From Xestospongia bergquistia (lineage: Eukaryota; Porifera; Demospongiae; Haplosclerida; Petrosiidae): a stretch of DNA of 64,000 nt. Below, in pieces: positions 1 to 10,887 of the stretch. The stretch spans positions 1,655,821 through 1,719,820 of the forward strand of contig OZ014417.1 of NCBI GenBank assembly GCA_963965975.1, written 5' to 3'. Each line of letters begins with the position of its first letter. The stretch's first letter is position 1. The position numbers and the translations under genes were made by a program. The notes under the pieces are model-generated. The model did no database searches. It was given only the letters and a program-made list of their open reading frames with translations, and was not told the origin of the DNA.

Positions 1-1063
1 TCACTTCATCTTGATATTTCTGCACTTCAAGTGGTAATTCAGTGTTAGAAAGAAAGTTATGAATTATTCTTTCTAGAAGTCGGCATTTGAGATAATTCCA
101 ATGTGTGTGTAGTATATCAAATACTCTGCTATATGTAATGCATTGGGCTTCCTCTGGTGACGTTTTGTCATGTACTCCACGTTCTTTCAAGTATCGAAGT
201 AATGGTAAAAGAATTTCTGGCCTTCTTTCTAAAGATGTCTGTGTTTTTGAAACAAGCATAGCAAATTTGTCTTCTAAGTTAATTATTTCCTCAACTATGT
301 TTTTTTCAAGCTGCATTTCATTTTCAATTGGTTTTTCAATGGCAGTTTGACGTTGATCATCATTTGTTTCACATCCTTCGCGTTGTACAGTTAAAGTTAC
401 TTGGTCTATAATAGTAGCATACTTCATTCTGATATTCTCAGCAACTCTAGGGTTCACTTTTTCTACTGCATCAGCTACAGTACGCCATGAATGCACAGTA
501 TTGGTTTGATCCAACCATTTTTGTAAAGAATGCATTTTGCACTGGTTTATTGTTGAAAATCGTCCTCTGACATCTTCAATATCAACAAAAGACAACTTGA
601 GAGACACAGCTACTTGATCCCATTCAACTACTTGTCTCAGTTCATCACACAGTACATCAAGAGAAGGTGGACTGATATTATCAGACACTGTGAATCTTGA
701 ACTTTGTTCAACTTCATCAACTTCTTGTGTTATGTCTCTTTGTTCAACTTCATCAACTTGTGATGGCACTTGATCTAGAATATTAGCATACTTTTTTCTG
801 ATATGCTCAGCAAGACTACCATTGACTTCTTCTACAGCATCAGCTATAACACCCCATGAATGTGTAGTGTTGGATTGATCTAGCCATTTTTTTAGACAAT
901 GCTTTTTGCGTTCCCAAATACCTCCATGTGGGTAACATTCTTTGGCATCCTGGATAACATGATCAGGTAAATTGAGATATACTGCTAGTTTTTCCCATTG
1001 AGATATTTCTTTCAGTTCACGACATAAAAGTTTAACAGTAGGTGGACTGATATTATCAGACAT
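1..1063 (-). CDS. Gene A: tandem Death-domain protein, 5' part (3' end beyond window)
   Basis: An uninterrupted frame runs from the ATG at 1063 to the window edge (about 354 codons), with no stop. Residues 1-95 form a Death-domain-like helical module starting MSDNISPP, almost the same as the N-terminus of gene B. A linker holding two copies of VDEVEQ follows. A second Death-domain-like module begins near residue 326 codons from the right edge at position 688, with VSDNISPP (Met replaced by Val) and a distinct type II core (WDQVAVSLKLSF). The frame then enters the middle module shared with genes B and E (LSNTELPLEVQKYQ). Death domains mediate homotypic assembly in innate-immune and apoptosis signalling; that role is inferred. 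By analogy with B and E an ankyrin array should lie beyond position 1, but it cannot be seen. It looks like a fusion of a B-type and a C-type gene start. Confidence 0.8.
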   Translation of the reverse strand, partial: MSDNISPPTVKLLCRELKEISQWEKLAVYLNLPDHVIQDAKECYPHGGIWERKKHCLKKWLDQSNTTHSWGVIADAVEEVNGSLAEHIRKKYANILDQVPSQVDEVEQRDITQEVDEVEQSSRFTVSDNISPPSLDVLCDELRQVVEWDQVAVSLKLSFVDIEDVRGRFSTINQCKMHSLQKWLDQTNTVHSWRTVADAVEKVNPRVAENIRMKYATIIDQVTLTVQREGCETNDDQRQTAIEKPIENEMQLEKNIVEEIINLEDKFAMLVSKTQTSLERRPEILLPLLRYLKERGVHDKTSPEEAQCITYSRVFDILHTHWNYLKCRLLERIIHNFLSNTELPLEVQKYQDEV

Positions 1064-2651
1064 TATGTAAGTAATAATAGTTTCTAGATATAAGATCTAG
1101 TTTCTTGCAATTCTGTCAAAAAAGTAGTAGTTTGATAATAATAAAATTTGTGAAGAGAATAATGCTGAGTCACTTTTGTCATCGCCTAGATTGTGTCAAA
1201 ACTGTCTGTGATAGGAAATAGACCACTAGTCTACACCTTATTTTGACAGACATATATCCAGTATATAATTACTATTACCAATGAGTTCAGTTTATAAAGG
1301 CTAGTATGTATAGAGTCCAAATAGTCAATCAGATCTTGTGGCTTTGGTTCATAAACTGTTTAAAGCTGACATAAAGGATATTGTAGTATGAGATATTCAG
1401 TTGTAGTTTACTTGCTTACCTTGAACAACAAGAAGGGGGGAGCTACCAACCACAGGAATGTGATAAGCCTTTCAAGTTCTATAATATAATTGTCCAAATT
1501 ATTATAACACGCTCAAAATTTACTGAACTGGAGTAGCTTCATGGTGTGCTAGCGTAACTGTTAATGGTCAGTCTCATCCAATAGGAGATTATGTGTCTGA
1601 AACTTTAGAATGATGTCAATAAATCATTAAACTTTACAGAAACACTACTACCTTATTATAATTATAAAGACACTGTTTTGACATAAATTGAGATAATAAA
1701 AGTTTGTGTATTAATTGCTAATGTCATTTTTGTACAGATTTTCTTCACTAATGTTTAACTGGCTCTCCTGTAAGAATTAATAAGTTATTTCCACCAACTA
1801 TTTGTAATACATTACTGGATTAATTGCTATGGAATACAAGCTTTGTATAAAGTTGTTTAAACTACTCACTGAATCATTAGCTAGTTACTATACACTAGTG
1901 TATATAACATGTAGTAACTTATTTGTACAGTGAGTAATTCACATGAATTTTGGATTCCATAATATAATTTACTCATGTAAGCTACAAATTGCATGGTTTG
2001 TTAACAGCTGCTACCAATCTTCATAATACACTCATAAAATATGCTGACACAGACAAGTTAGTATATTCCAGTAGTTATTAACTATATCTTTGTCTCTGTA
2101 TTGTAGTGAGAATATAGTTAGAATACCTAACAATAAACTAATGAATATAGAGAGATCATTTATTTTACCAGAAGAATTACCATGACCACCATATTATAAA
2201 TAATTAACAATACTCTATATACATGTACTTCCCTTAAGAACAATGGTTTATTAGCTGTAGCAGAAATAATTACTACTCTTATTGACATGATTTAATGTAC
2301 TGTACGTTACAAAAGACTGTAGTGGATAAGTTTCATATTCATTTATAATAAAGGGTATTATAATCAATAGCAATGTATAAATGTACAACATTGTATACTA
2401 TCAGTTATCATTTTAAATCTAATATACCAAAAATCTCAAAAGTGTACGTTCATGTTTATTGTTTTGTATCTCCTAACTTCTTTTCAGGTCACTTTTTTAC
2501 TAAAAAGGAAAATACATTAAACATTATAGTAATTATAGGGTTAACAAATAATCTTATGACTTTCATGATCATGATACAAATTGCTTTGCTGAATGCTTTA
2601 TAATAGGAACATCAATTCTTATATAATTTCCATGTAACTAACAGTATTCTA
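1064..2651. repeat. Intergenic segment duplicated at 8717-10887
   Basis: This interval between genes A and B has no convincing gene. Most of it matches 8717-10887 at high identity in the same order. The second copy carries an extra piece of about 345 bp at roughly 10141-10487 and an internal tandem duplication of about 200 bp near 9330-9715. Short frames at 2373-2603 and 10609-10839 are almost identical only because the flank is duplicated. A decayed version of the same stretch lies 3' of gene E near 19920-20150. Confidence 0.8.
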
Positions 2652-5600
2652 TTAAGATGAATACTTTTTTATTACTTTGCCAAATCTTACCTTTGATAAT
2701 CTATTAATATATATATCATCATCATCTTCTTCTAGATCAGAAATTTGTGCAATATCAGAGTATCCTACTGATGAGTAATAAGTTGATAGTCCACCAGCTG
2801 TATAACCTGACTCAAAAGAACCTGCTAATGACTCTTGGTAATCTACGTCACATAAAACAGCCATAGATTCTCGAAGTAGTAATGCAATGTTATGATGACT
2901 TTGTTGATGAGCTATATCTAGAGGTGAACGACCAAACATGTCTCTTATAAGTGGATCAGCACCACTTTCCAGTAGCTGTCTAACGATATTTTCATGTCCA
3001 AAATAACTTGAGAAGTACAATGCTGTATTGCCAGTTGGAATTTGATGGTTAATATTAACTTGAGTCTTCAATAACTCACTCACAACTTCATTATGTCCTC
3101 CAGCAGAAGCTATTAAAAGAGGTGTCCACCCATTGGTCCTGGCTAAATTGGGGTCAGCCCCTTTGTTAAGTAAGATAGAAGCGACAGAAGAGTGACCACT
3201 ATGGCTAGCATTATAAATGGCTGTTGTTCCATCTTTATCTTGTGTATTTATTGGAATATTCTTCTCTAGTAACAATTCAATGACATCAATATAACCATTT
3301 TCACTGGCTATAATAAGAGATGTCATTCCATCATTATTAGCTAGGTTAGGGTCTGCTCCATTGTTAAGCAAGATAGAAACAACAGAAAAGTGACCATTCT
3401 GGCTTGCAATGTAAACGGCTGTCATTCCATCTGTGGTTTGAGTATTTACAGGAACATTCTTATTTAGTAATAACTCAACAACGTTATCATGACCATTTTG
3501 ACTAGCTATCATAAGAGGTGTCCAGCCATTATTTGTAGTTATGTTAGGCTCTACTCCATTGTTAAGCAAGATAGAAACAACAGAAAAGTGACCATTCTGG
3601 CTTGCAATGTAAACGGCTGTCATTCCATCTGTGGTTTGAGTATTTACAGGAACATTCTTATTTAGTAATAACTCAACGACGTTATCATGACCATTTTGAC
3701 TAGCTATCATAAGAGGTGTCATTCCATCATTATTAGCTAGGTTAGGGTCTGCTCCATTGTTAAGCAAGATAGAAACAACAGAAAAGTGACCATTCTGGCT
3801 TGCAATGTAAACGGCTGTCATTCCATCTGTGTTTTGAGTATTTACAGGAACATTCTTATTTAGTAATAACTCAACGACGTTATCATGACCATTTTGACTA
3901 GCTATCATAAGAGGTGTCATTCCATCATTATTAGCTAGGTTAGGGTCTGCTCCATTGTTAAGCAAGATAGAAACAACAGAAAAGTGACCATTTTGGCTTG
4001 CAATGTAAACAGCTGTCATTCCATCTGTGTTTTGAGTATTTACAGGAACATTCTTATTTAGTAATAACTCAACAACGTTATCATGACCATTTTGACTAGC
4101 TATCATAAGAGGTGTCCAGCCATTATTTGTAGTTATGTTAGGCTCTGCTCCATTGTTAAGCAAGATAGAAACAACAGAAAAGTGACCATTCTGGCTTGCA
4201 ATGTAAACAGCTGTCATTCCATCTGTGTTTTGAGTATTTACAAGAACATTCTTATTTAGTAATAACTCAACAACGTTATCATGACCATTTTGACTAGCTA
4301 TCATAAGAGGTGTCCAACCATTATTTGTAGTTATGTTAGGCTCTGCTCCATTGTTAAGCAAGATAGAAACAACAGAAAAGTGACCATTCTGGCTTGCAAT
4401 GTAAACGGCTGTCATTCCATCTGTGTTTTGAGTATTTACAAGAACATTCTTATTTAGTAATAACTCAACAACGTTATCATGACCATTTTGACTAGCTATC
4501 ATAAGAGGTGTCCAACCATTATTTGCAGTTATGTTAGGCTTTGCTCCATTGTTAAGCAAGATAGAAACAACAGAAAAGTGACCATTTTGGCTTGCAATGT
4601 AAACAGCTGTCATTCCATCTGTGTTTTGAGTATTTACAGGAACATTCTTATTTAGTAATAACTCAACAACGTTACCATGACCATTTTGACTAGCTATCAT
4701 AAGAGGTGTCCAACCATTATTTGCAGTTATGTTAGGCTCTGCTCCATTGTTAAGCAAGATAGAAACAACAGAAAAGTGACCATTCTGGCTTGCAATGTAA
4801 ACAGCTGTCATTCCATCTGTGGTTTGAGTATTTACAGGAACATTCTTATTTAGTAATAACTCAACGACGTTATCATGACCATTTTGACTAGCTATCATAA
4901 GAGGTGTCCAACCATTATTTGCAGTTATGTTAGGCTTTGCTCCATTGTTAAGCAAGATAGAAACAACAGAAAAGTGACCATTTTGGCTTGCAATGTAAAC
5001 GGCTGTCATTCCATCTGTGTTTTGAGTATTTACAGGAACATTCTTATTTAGTAATAACTCAACAACGTTATCATGACCATTTTGACTAGCTATCATAAGA
5101 GGTGTCCAACCATTATTTGCAGTTATGTTAGGCTCTGCTCCATTGTTAAGCAAGATAGAAACAACAGAAAAGTGACCATTCTGGCTTGCAATGTAAACGG
5201 CTGTCATTCCATCTGTGTTTTGAGTATTTACAGGAACATTCTTATTTAGTAATAACTCAACAACGTTATCATGACCATTTTGACTAGCTATCATAAGAGG
5301 TGTCCAACCATTATTTGTAGTTATGTTAGGCTCTGCTCCATTGTTAAGCAAGATAGAAACAACAGAAAAGTGACCATTCTGGCTTGCAATGTAAACGGCT
5401 GTCATTCCATCTGTGTTTTGAGTATTTACAGGAACGTTCTTATTTAGTAATAACTCAACGATGTTACCATGACCATTTTGACTAGCTATCATAAGAGGTG
5501 TCCAACCATTATTTGTAGTTATGTTAGGCTCTGCTCCATTGTTAAGCAAAATAGAAACAACAGAAAAGTGACCATTCTGGCTTGCGATATAAATATCTGT

Positions 5601-6710
5601 TGTTTCATTTTTTATTTGTGCAACATCCTCGTGTAATGATAATTGAAAAGAAACACCATTACTAAAAGGTTGAATGGGACTGGAGTTTATATCATTGCTA
5701 TTGACATTATCTCTAGGCAGAGTGTTGTTAGATGTCATATTATAGCATAGTGGTCTTAGCATGGCTTCTGCATTTTTTGAAACACTCCAGTTACGGTATA
5801 CATTACCTACTCTTACAAAGATGTCATAATAAGACTCTTCATTACATTCCTCAATAAGATGATGCAACTGTATCATGAATTGCTGTTGTGAGATGATAGA
5901 TTGTGTCTGCTTTGCTATCAATACTACTTGCAGCAGAATTGATCCATTTTTTTGTTTTGACAATATCTCCTTTACAAAATCTTTAGTTTCTTTTAAATTC
6001 ATGAATGCAGTTGCATCTTTTTGATATATCTGCACTTTTCCAGGCAATTCTGTGTCAGAAAGAAACACTTCAACTATTTTTTGAAGAAGTAAACAATTAA
6101 GGTAATGCCAGTTGATGTTATTATTATTATCCAATGCATCAAACAGTTTTTTGTATGTTGCTTCAGTTCCATCTGGTAATGTGGTTATCCCTGTTAATGT
6201 TTTCACGTATCGATCAAGCTGTGTAAGTAAATCTGGTCTCTTTTCAAATTGTTTCTGAGTTTCTGCGAGTAATTGGGCAAATCTGTCTAGTAGATTAGCA
6301 ATCGCTTCTATGATGTTTGTTGGAAGTATACAGACTGGAGTACTAAATGAATCTTGATCATCATCTTCATTATTGTGACTAGAATCACATCTGTGCATTT
6401 GGTATTCTTCATGCACTTGATCTATAATAGTAGCATATTTTGTTCTAATGTTCTCAGCAACTGCAGGATTTACTTTTTCTACTGCATCAGCTATAGTATG
6501 CCATGAATGTACAGTATTGGTTTGTTCTAGCCATTTTTGGAGACAATGCTTTTTGCGCTCCCAAATACCTCCATGTGGGTAACATTCTTTGGCATCCTGA
6601 ATAATATGAGCAGGTAAATTGAGATATACAGCTAATTTTTCCCATTCAGATATTTCTTCCAGTTCACGACATAAAAGATTAACAGTAGGTGGACTGATAT
6701 TATCAGACAT
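2652..6710 (-). CDS. Gene B: Death domain / ankyrin-array protein, 1352 aa
   Basis: A single-exon gene starting at the ATG of MSDNISPP, the start shared with A and E. Residues 1-95 resemble a Death domain (WEKLAVYLNLP near the start; WHTIADAVEKVNP in the later helices). Residues about 140-365 are a helical middle module that I do not recognise; it includes the motif NWSVS. Residues about 371-1300 contain roughly 28 ankyrin repeats. The first 24 are twelve copies of a 66-aa pair alternating MTAVYIASQNGH and TPLMIASQNGH. The last four are more diverged and match the ends of D and E. The C-terminus is acidic (LEEDDDD). Ankyrin arrays bind proteins, so a scaffold or sensor built around a Death domain is inferred; no enzymatic domain is seen. 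The 67-bp minisatellite array lies about 280 bp upstream. Confidence 0.9.
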   Translation of the reverse strand: MSDNISPPTVNLLCRELEEISEWEKLAVYLNLPAHIIQDAKECYPHGGIWERKKHCLQKWLEQTNTVHSWHTIADAVEKVNPAVAENIRTKYATIIDQVHEEYQMHRCDSSHNNEDDDQDSFSTPVCILPTNIIEAIANLLDRFAQLLAETQKQFEKRPDLLTQLDRYVKTLTGITTLPDGTEATYKKLFDALDNNNNINWHYLNCLLLQKIVEVFLSDTELPGKVQIYQKDATAFMNLKETKDFVKEILSKQKNGSILLQVVLIAKQTQSIISQQQFMIQLHHLIEECNEESYYDIFVRVGNVYRNWSVSKNAEAMLRPLCYNMTSNNTLPRDNVNSNDINSSPIQPFSNGVSFQLSLHEDVAQIKNETTDIYIASQNGHFSVVSILLNNGAEPNITTNNGWTPLMIASQNGHGNIVELLLNKNVPVNTQNTDGMTAVYIASQNGHFSVVSILLNNGAEPNITTNNGWTPLMIASQNGHDNVVELLLNKNVPVNTQNTDGMTAVYIASQNGHFSVVSILLNNGAEPNITANNGWTPLMIASQNGHDNVVELLLNKNVPVNTQNTDGMTAVYIASQNGHFSVVSILLNNGAKPNITANNGWTPLMIASQNGHDNVVELLLNKNVPVNTQTTDGMTAVYIASQNGHFSVVSILLNNGAEPNITANNGWTPLMIASQNGHGNVVELLLNKNVPVNTQNTDGMTAVYIASQNGHFSVVSILLNNGAKPNITANNGWTPLMIASQNGHDNVVELLLNKNVLVNTQNTDGMTAVYIASQNGHFSVVSILLNNGAEPNITTNNGWTPLMIASQNGHDNVVELLLNKNVLVNTQNTDGMTAVYIASQNGHFSVVSILLNNGAEPNITTNNGWTPLMIASQNGHDNVVELLLNKNVPVNTQNTDGMTAVYIASQNGHFSVVSILLNNGADPNLANNDGMTPLMIASQNGHDNVVELLLNKNVPVNTQNTDGMTAVYIASQNGHFSVVSILLNNGADPNLANNDGMTPLMIASQNGHDNVVELLLNKNVPVNTQTTDGMTAVYIASQNGHFSVVSILLNNGVEPNITTNNGWTPLMIASQNGHDNVVELLLNKNVPVNTQTTDGMTAVYIASQNGHFSVVSILLNNGADPNLANNDGMTSLIIASENGYIDVIELLLEKNIPINTQDKDGTTAIYNASHSGHSSVASILLNKGADPNLARTNGWTPLLIASAGGHNEVVSELLKTQVNINHQIPTGNTALYFSSYFGHENIVRQLLESGADPLIRDMFGRSPLDIAHQQSHHNIALLLRESMAVLCDVDYQESLAGSFESGYTAGGLSTYYSSVGYSDIAQISDLEEDDDDIYINRLSKVRFGKVIKKYSS
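3225..5600 (-). repeat. 12 x 198-bp higher-order ankyrin tandem repeat inside gene B
   Basis: Twelve near-identical 198-bp units, each encoding two ankyrin repeats (66 aa). Protein variation is confined to a few sites: A/V, E/D/K and NIT/NLA after the LLNNG motif, W or M before TPL, and D or G before NVVELL. Synonymous identity is also very high, which indicates recent unequal crossing-over or gene conversion. Unit 12 (nearest the 3' end) is the most diverged and grades into the ordinary ankyrin repeats shared with the paralogues. Confidence 0.92.
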
Positions 6711-6989
6711 TGCGTACTATAGAATGATATAAGAAAAAGTGACAATAAATCTTATGATTGCAATATTGTCATAACAATATGAAACAGTTATACATTACAA
6801 CAGCTATATATAATATTGATTAGTATTACATACCTCAGTGAGTATAGATTCTCTATGGGTTTAGTCTATTCACTAGAAATATGCTGTACACTTAATGATG
6901 TAACTTGTATGCCATAAACAATTTAACTGATACACAAGAGAAGTTATTAGTCTAATATTTTAACAATGGAGGTAAACCACGTACATATG

Positions 6990-8068
6990 CAGGAGTGTGG
7001 AGTACTAGTGATAAGAATGTTAACAGTCACTAATTTACAATAGATATTGAAGTAATGAAGTGTGGAGTAAGAACGCTAACGATCACCATGTCAAGGTAGA
7101 TATCGAAGTAATGAAGTGTGGAGTACTGGTAATAAGAATGTTAACAGTCACTATGCCACAATAGATATTAAGGTAATGGAATCAGGAGTAGTCTAGTTAT
7201 AAGAACGCTAACAGTCACTATGCTACAATAGATATTAAGGTAATGGAGTCAGGAATAGACTGGTGATAAGAATGCTAACAGTCACTATGCCACAATAGAT
7301 ATTGAGGTAATGGAGTCAGGAGTAGACTAGTGATAAAAACGCTAATAGTCACTACGTCACAATAGATATCGAAATAATGAGGTGTGGAGTATTGGTCATA
7401 AGAATGTTAACAGTCACTATGCCACAATAGATATGAGGTAATGGAGTAAGAGTAGACTGATGATAAGAACACTAACAATCACTATGCCACAATAGATATT
7501 GAGGTAATGGAGTCAGGAGTAGACTGGTGATAAGAATGTTATAACAGTCACTATGCCACAATAGCTATTGAGTTAATGGAGTTAGGAGTAGACTAGTAAT
7601 AAGAACGCTAATAGTCACTATGCCACAATAGCTATTGAGGTAATGGAGTCAGGAATAGACTGGTGATAAGAACGCTAACAGTCACTATGCCACAATAGAT
7701 ATTGAGGTAATGGAGTCAGGAATAGACTGGTGATAAGAACGCTAACAGTCACTATGCCACAATAGATATTGAGGTAATGGAGTCAGGAATAGACTGGTGA
7801 TAAGAACGCTAACAGTCACTATGCCACAATAGATATTGAGGTAATGGAGTCAGGAATAGACTGGTGATAAGAACGCTAACAGTCACTATGCCACAATAGA
7901 TATTGAGGTAATGGAGTCAGGAATAGACTGGTGATAAGAACGCTAACAGTCACTATGCTACAATAGATATTGAGGTAATGGAGTCAGGAATAGACTGGTG
8001 ATAAGAACGCTAACAGTCACTATGCCACAATAGATATTGAGGTAATGGAGTCAGGAATAGACTGGTGA
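6990..8068. repeat. 67-bp minisatellite upstream of gene B (about 16 units)
   Basis: Tandem units contain TGGTGATAAGAACGCTAACA and CACAATAGATATTGA. The period is exactly 67 bp in the homogeneous part (about 7620-8060); units nearer gene B, from about 6990, are diverged and vary in length. The array abuts the broken Death-domain copy C on its right. A related 67-bp array lies upstream of gene E. Confidence 0.93.
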
Positions 8069-8164
8069 AAGTAGTCTCTGGAACCATTTTTAGGAGGCAA
8101 AATTGGTCTGGGGGATCAATTTAGAATGGCGACATGACTATAGGGTGGGGGTATATTATTTTAG

Positions 8165-8716
8165 TTCTTAAATATTCCAATGAAATGATACATTGGGCTT
8201 CATCTGGTGAAGATTTGTCATGTACTCCACATTCTTTCAAGTATCGAAGTAATGGTAAAAGAAACTTTTCTGAAATGTCTATGTTTTTGAAACGAGCATA
8301 GCAAATTTGTCTTCTAAGTTAATTATTTCTTCAACTATGTTTTTTTCAAGTTGCATTTCATTTTCAATTGATTTTTTAATGGTGGTTTGATGTTGGTCAT
8401 TATTTGTTCTGCCTCCTTCATTTTGTACAGTAACTTGATCTATAATAGTAGCATATTTTGTTCTCAGCAACTCTATAGGGTTCACTTTTTCTAGTGCATT
8501 AACTACAGTACGCCATGAATATACAGTGTTGGTTTGTTCTAATCATTTTTGTAAAGAATGCATTTTGCACTAGTTTATTGTTGAAAATCGTCCTCTGACA
8601 TCTTCAATATCGACAAAAGACAACTTGAGAGACACAGCTACTTGATCCCATTCAACTACTTGTCTCAGTTCATCACACAGTATATCAAGAGTAGGTGGAC
8701 TGATATTATCAGACAT
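8165..8716 (-). pseudogene. Copy C: broken type II Death-domain gene fragment
   Basis: This stretch is homologous to the second half of gene A (type II Death domain plus start of the middle module) and has its own MSDNISPP ATG at 8716. It carries an in-frame stop where the paralogues read KWL (AAATGATTA near 8545), a small deletion around the codons for VNPRVAENIR, and further indels near 8250-8280. Homology ends near 8165, shortly before the minisatellite. Its upstream flank matches the upstream flank of gene A, so this is one end of a segmental duplication. No intact product can be read. Confidence 0.85.
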
Positions 8717-10887
8717 TGTGTAAGTAATAATAGTCTCTAGATATAAGATGTAGTTTCTTGCAATTCTGTCAAAAAAGTAGTAGTTTGATAATAATAAAAT
8801 TTTCTAAAGAGAATAATGCTGAGTCACTTTTGTCACTACCTAGACTGTATCAAAACTGTCTTTGATAGGAAATAGACCACTAGTCTACACTTTTTTATTT
8901 GACAGAGATATATCCAGTAAATAATTACTATTACCAATGAGATGAGTTCACAATATATTACTATTACCAATGAGTTCAGTTCATAAATGGCTAGTATAGA
9001 GTCCAACTAGTCAATCAGATCTTTGTGGCTTTGTTTCATAAACTGTTTAAAGCTGACAAAGGAATATTGTAGTGTGAGATATTAAGTTGTAATTTACTTG
9101 TTTACTTTGAACAACAAGAAGGGGGCTAGCAATGACAGGAATGTAATTAAGCCTTTCAAGTTCTATAATATAATTGTCCATATAAGGTAATTATAACATG
9201 CTCAAAATTTATTAAGTCTACTGAACTGGAGTTGCTTCATGGTGTGCTAGCATAACTGTTAATGGTCAGTCTCATCCAATAGAAGATTATGTGTCTGAAA
9301 CTTTAGAATAATGTCAATGAATCATTAAACTTTACAGAAACACTACTACCTTATTATAAAGACACCGTTTTGACATAAATTGAGATAATAAAAGTTTGTG
9401 TATTAATTGCTAATGTCATTTTTCTACAGATTTTCTTCACTCATATTTAACTGGCTCTCCTGTAAGAATTAATGAGTTATTTTCACCCAACTATTTGTAA
9501 TACAATGAATTATTAAACTTTACAGAAACCCTATACTATAATACCTTATAATAAGCTCACTTGATATATTAATTTGTTTTGAAACAAATTGAGATAATAA
9601 AAGTTTACATATTAATTGATAATGTCATTTTTCTACAGATTTCCTTCACTCATAATTAACTGACTTTCCATAAGAATTGAATTAAGTTATTCTCAACCAA
9701 CTACTTGTAATGGATGACTGAATTAATTGCTGTGGTATTGCAAAGTTGTACAACTACTCACTGAATCATTAGCTGATTGCATTATATATAACATGTACCA
9801 ACTTATTTGTACATGACTTTTGGATTCCATAGTATAATTTACTCATGTAAGCTACAAATTGCATGGTTTTTTGAAGTGACTTTAACTGACTTTTCAACAG
9901 CTGTTACCAATCTTTATGATACTCATATAAAATTTGCTGACACAGACAAGTTAGTATATACCAGTAGTTATTAACTATATCTTTGTCTTTGTATTGTAGT
10001 GAGAATATAGTTAGAATACTTAACAATAAACTAATGAACATAGAGAGATCATTTATTTTACCAGAAGGATTACCAGGACGACCATATTATAAGTAAGTAA
10101 CAATACTCTATATACATGTACTTCACTTAAGAACAATAGTTGATCCTTCTACCTGTCCATTCTTTTCTCTATCCATCCATTCATTCATCTTATGCTATGG
10201 ATCAACCCAGTGTTGAATTGGTTAATTAATTAGATATGAACTTTTATAGAAGTTACTGAACACAACTTCCCTATATATATTTAATATGACAATATTATGT
10301 AAAAACGTTTAACAGATAACTGTTTGAAATTTTGATTTTTATAACCTTTAGTGACATTTGCTTTCTGTTTGAAGATTTTCTTGACATTTCATTACATAAT
10401 TCTTGCAGTTCTTATGATGATAGTACTCTAGTTATAATTATTCATAAAACATTTCTTTAAACCAAGACAATAATTTTATTACTTTATTAGCTGTAGCAGA
10501 AATAATTACTACTCTTATTGACATGATTTAATGTACTGTACGTTACAAAAGACTGTAGTGGATAAGTTTCATATTCATTTATAATAAAGGGTATTATAAT
10601 CAATAGCAATGTATAAATGTACAACATTGTATACTATCAGTTATCATTTTAAATCTAATATACCAAAAATCTCAAAAATGTATGTTCATGTTTATTGTTT
10701 TGTATCTCTTAACTTCTTTTCAGGTCACTTTATCACTAAAAAGGAAAATACATTAAACATTATAGTAATTATAGGGTTAACAAACAATCTTATGACTTTC
10801 ATGATCATGATACAAATTGCTTTGCTGAATGCTTTATAATAGGAACATCAATTCTTGTACTTATTAGCTTGTCAAATCTTATCTTTG
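8717..10887. repeat. Second copy of the A-B intergenic segment
   Basis: Homologous to 1064-2651 in the same orientation. Differences include an insertion of about 345 bp near 10141-10487 and an internal repeat of the CTTTACAGAAACAC... block near 9330 and 9515. No gene is supported here. Confidence 0.8.

Noticed and set aside
2373-2603. Short frame nearly identical to one at 10609-10839
   Set aside because: Both lie in duplicated 3' flank; the matching region 3' of gene E is decayed and there is no codon-level conservation beyond what duplication explains.
6990-8068. CRISPR-like appearance of regular repeats
   Set aside because: Units are contiguous 67-bp tandem copies without unique spacers, and the DNA is eukaryotic.
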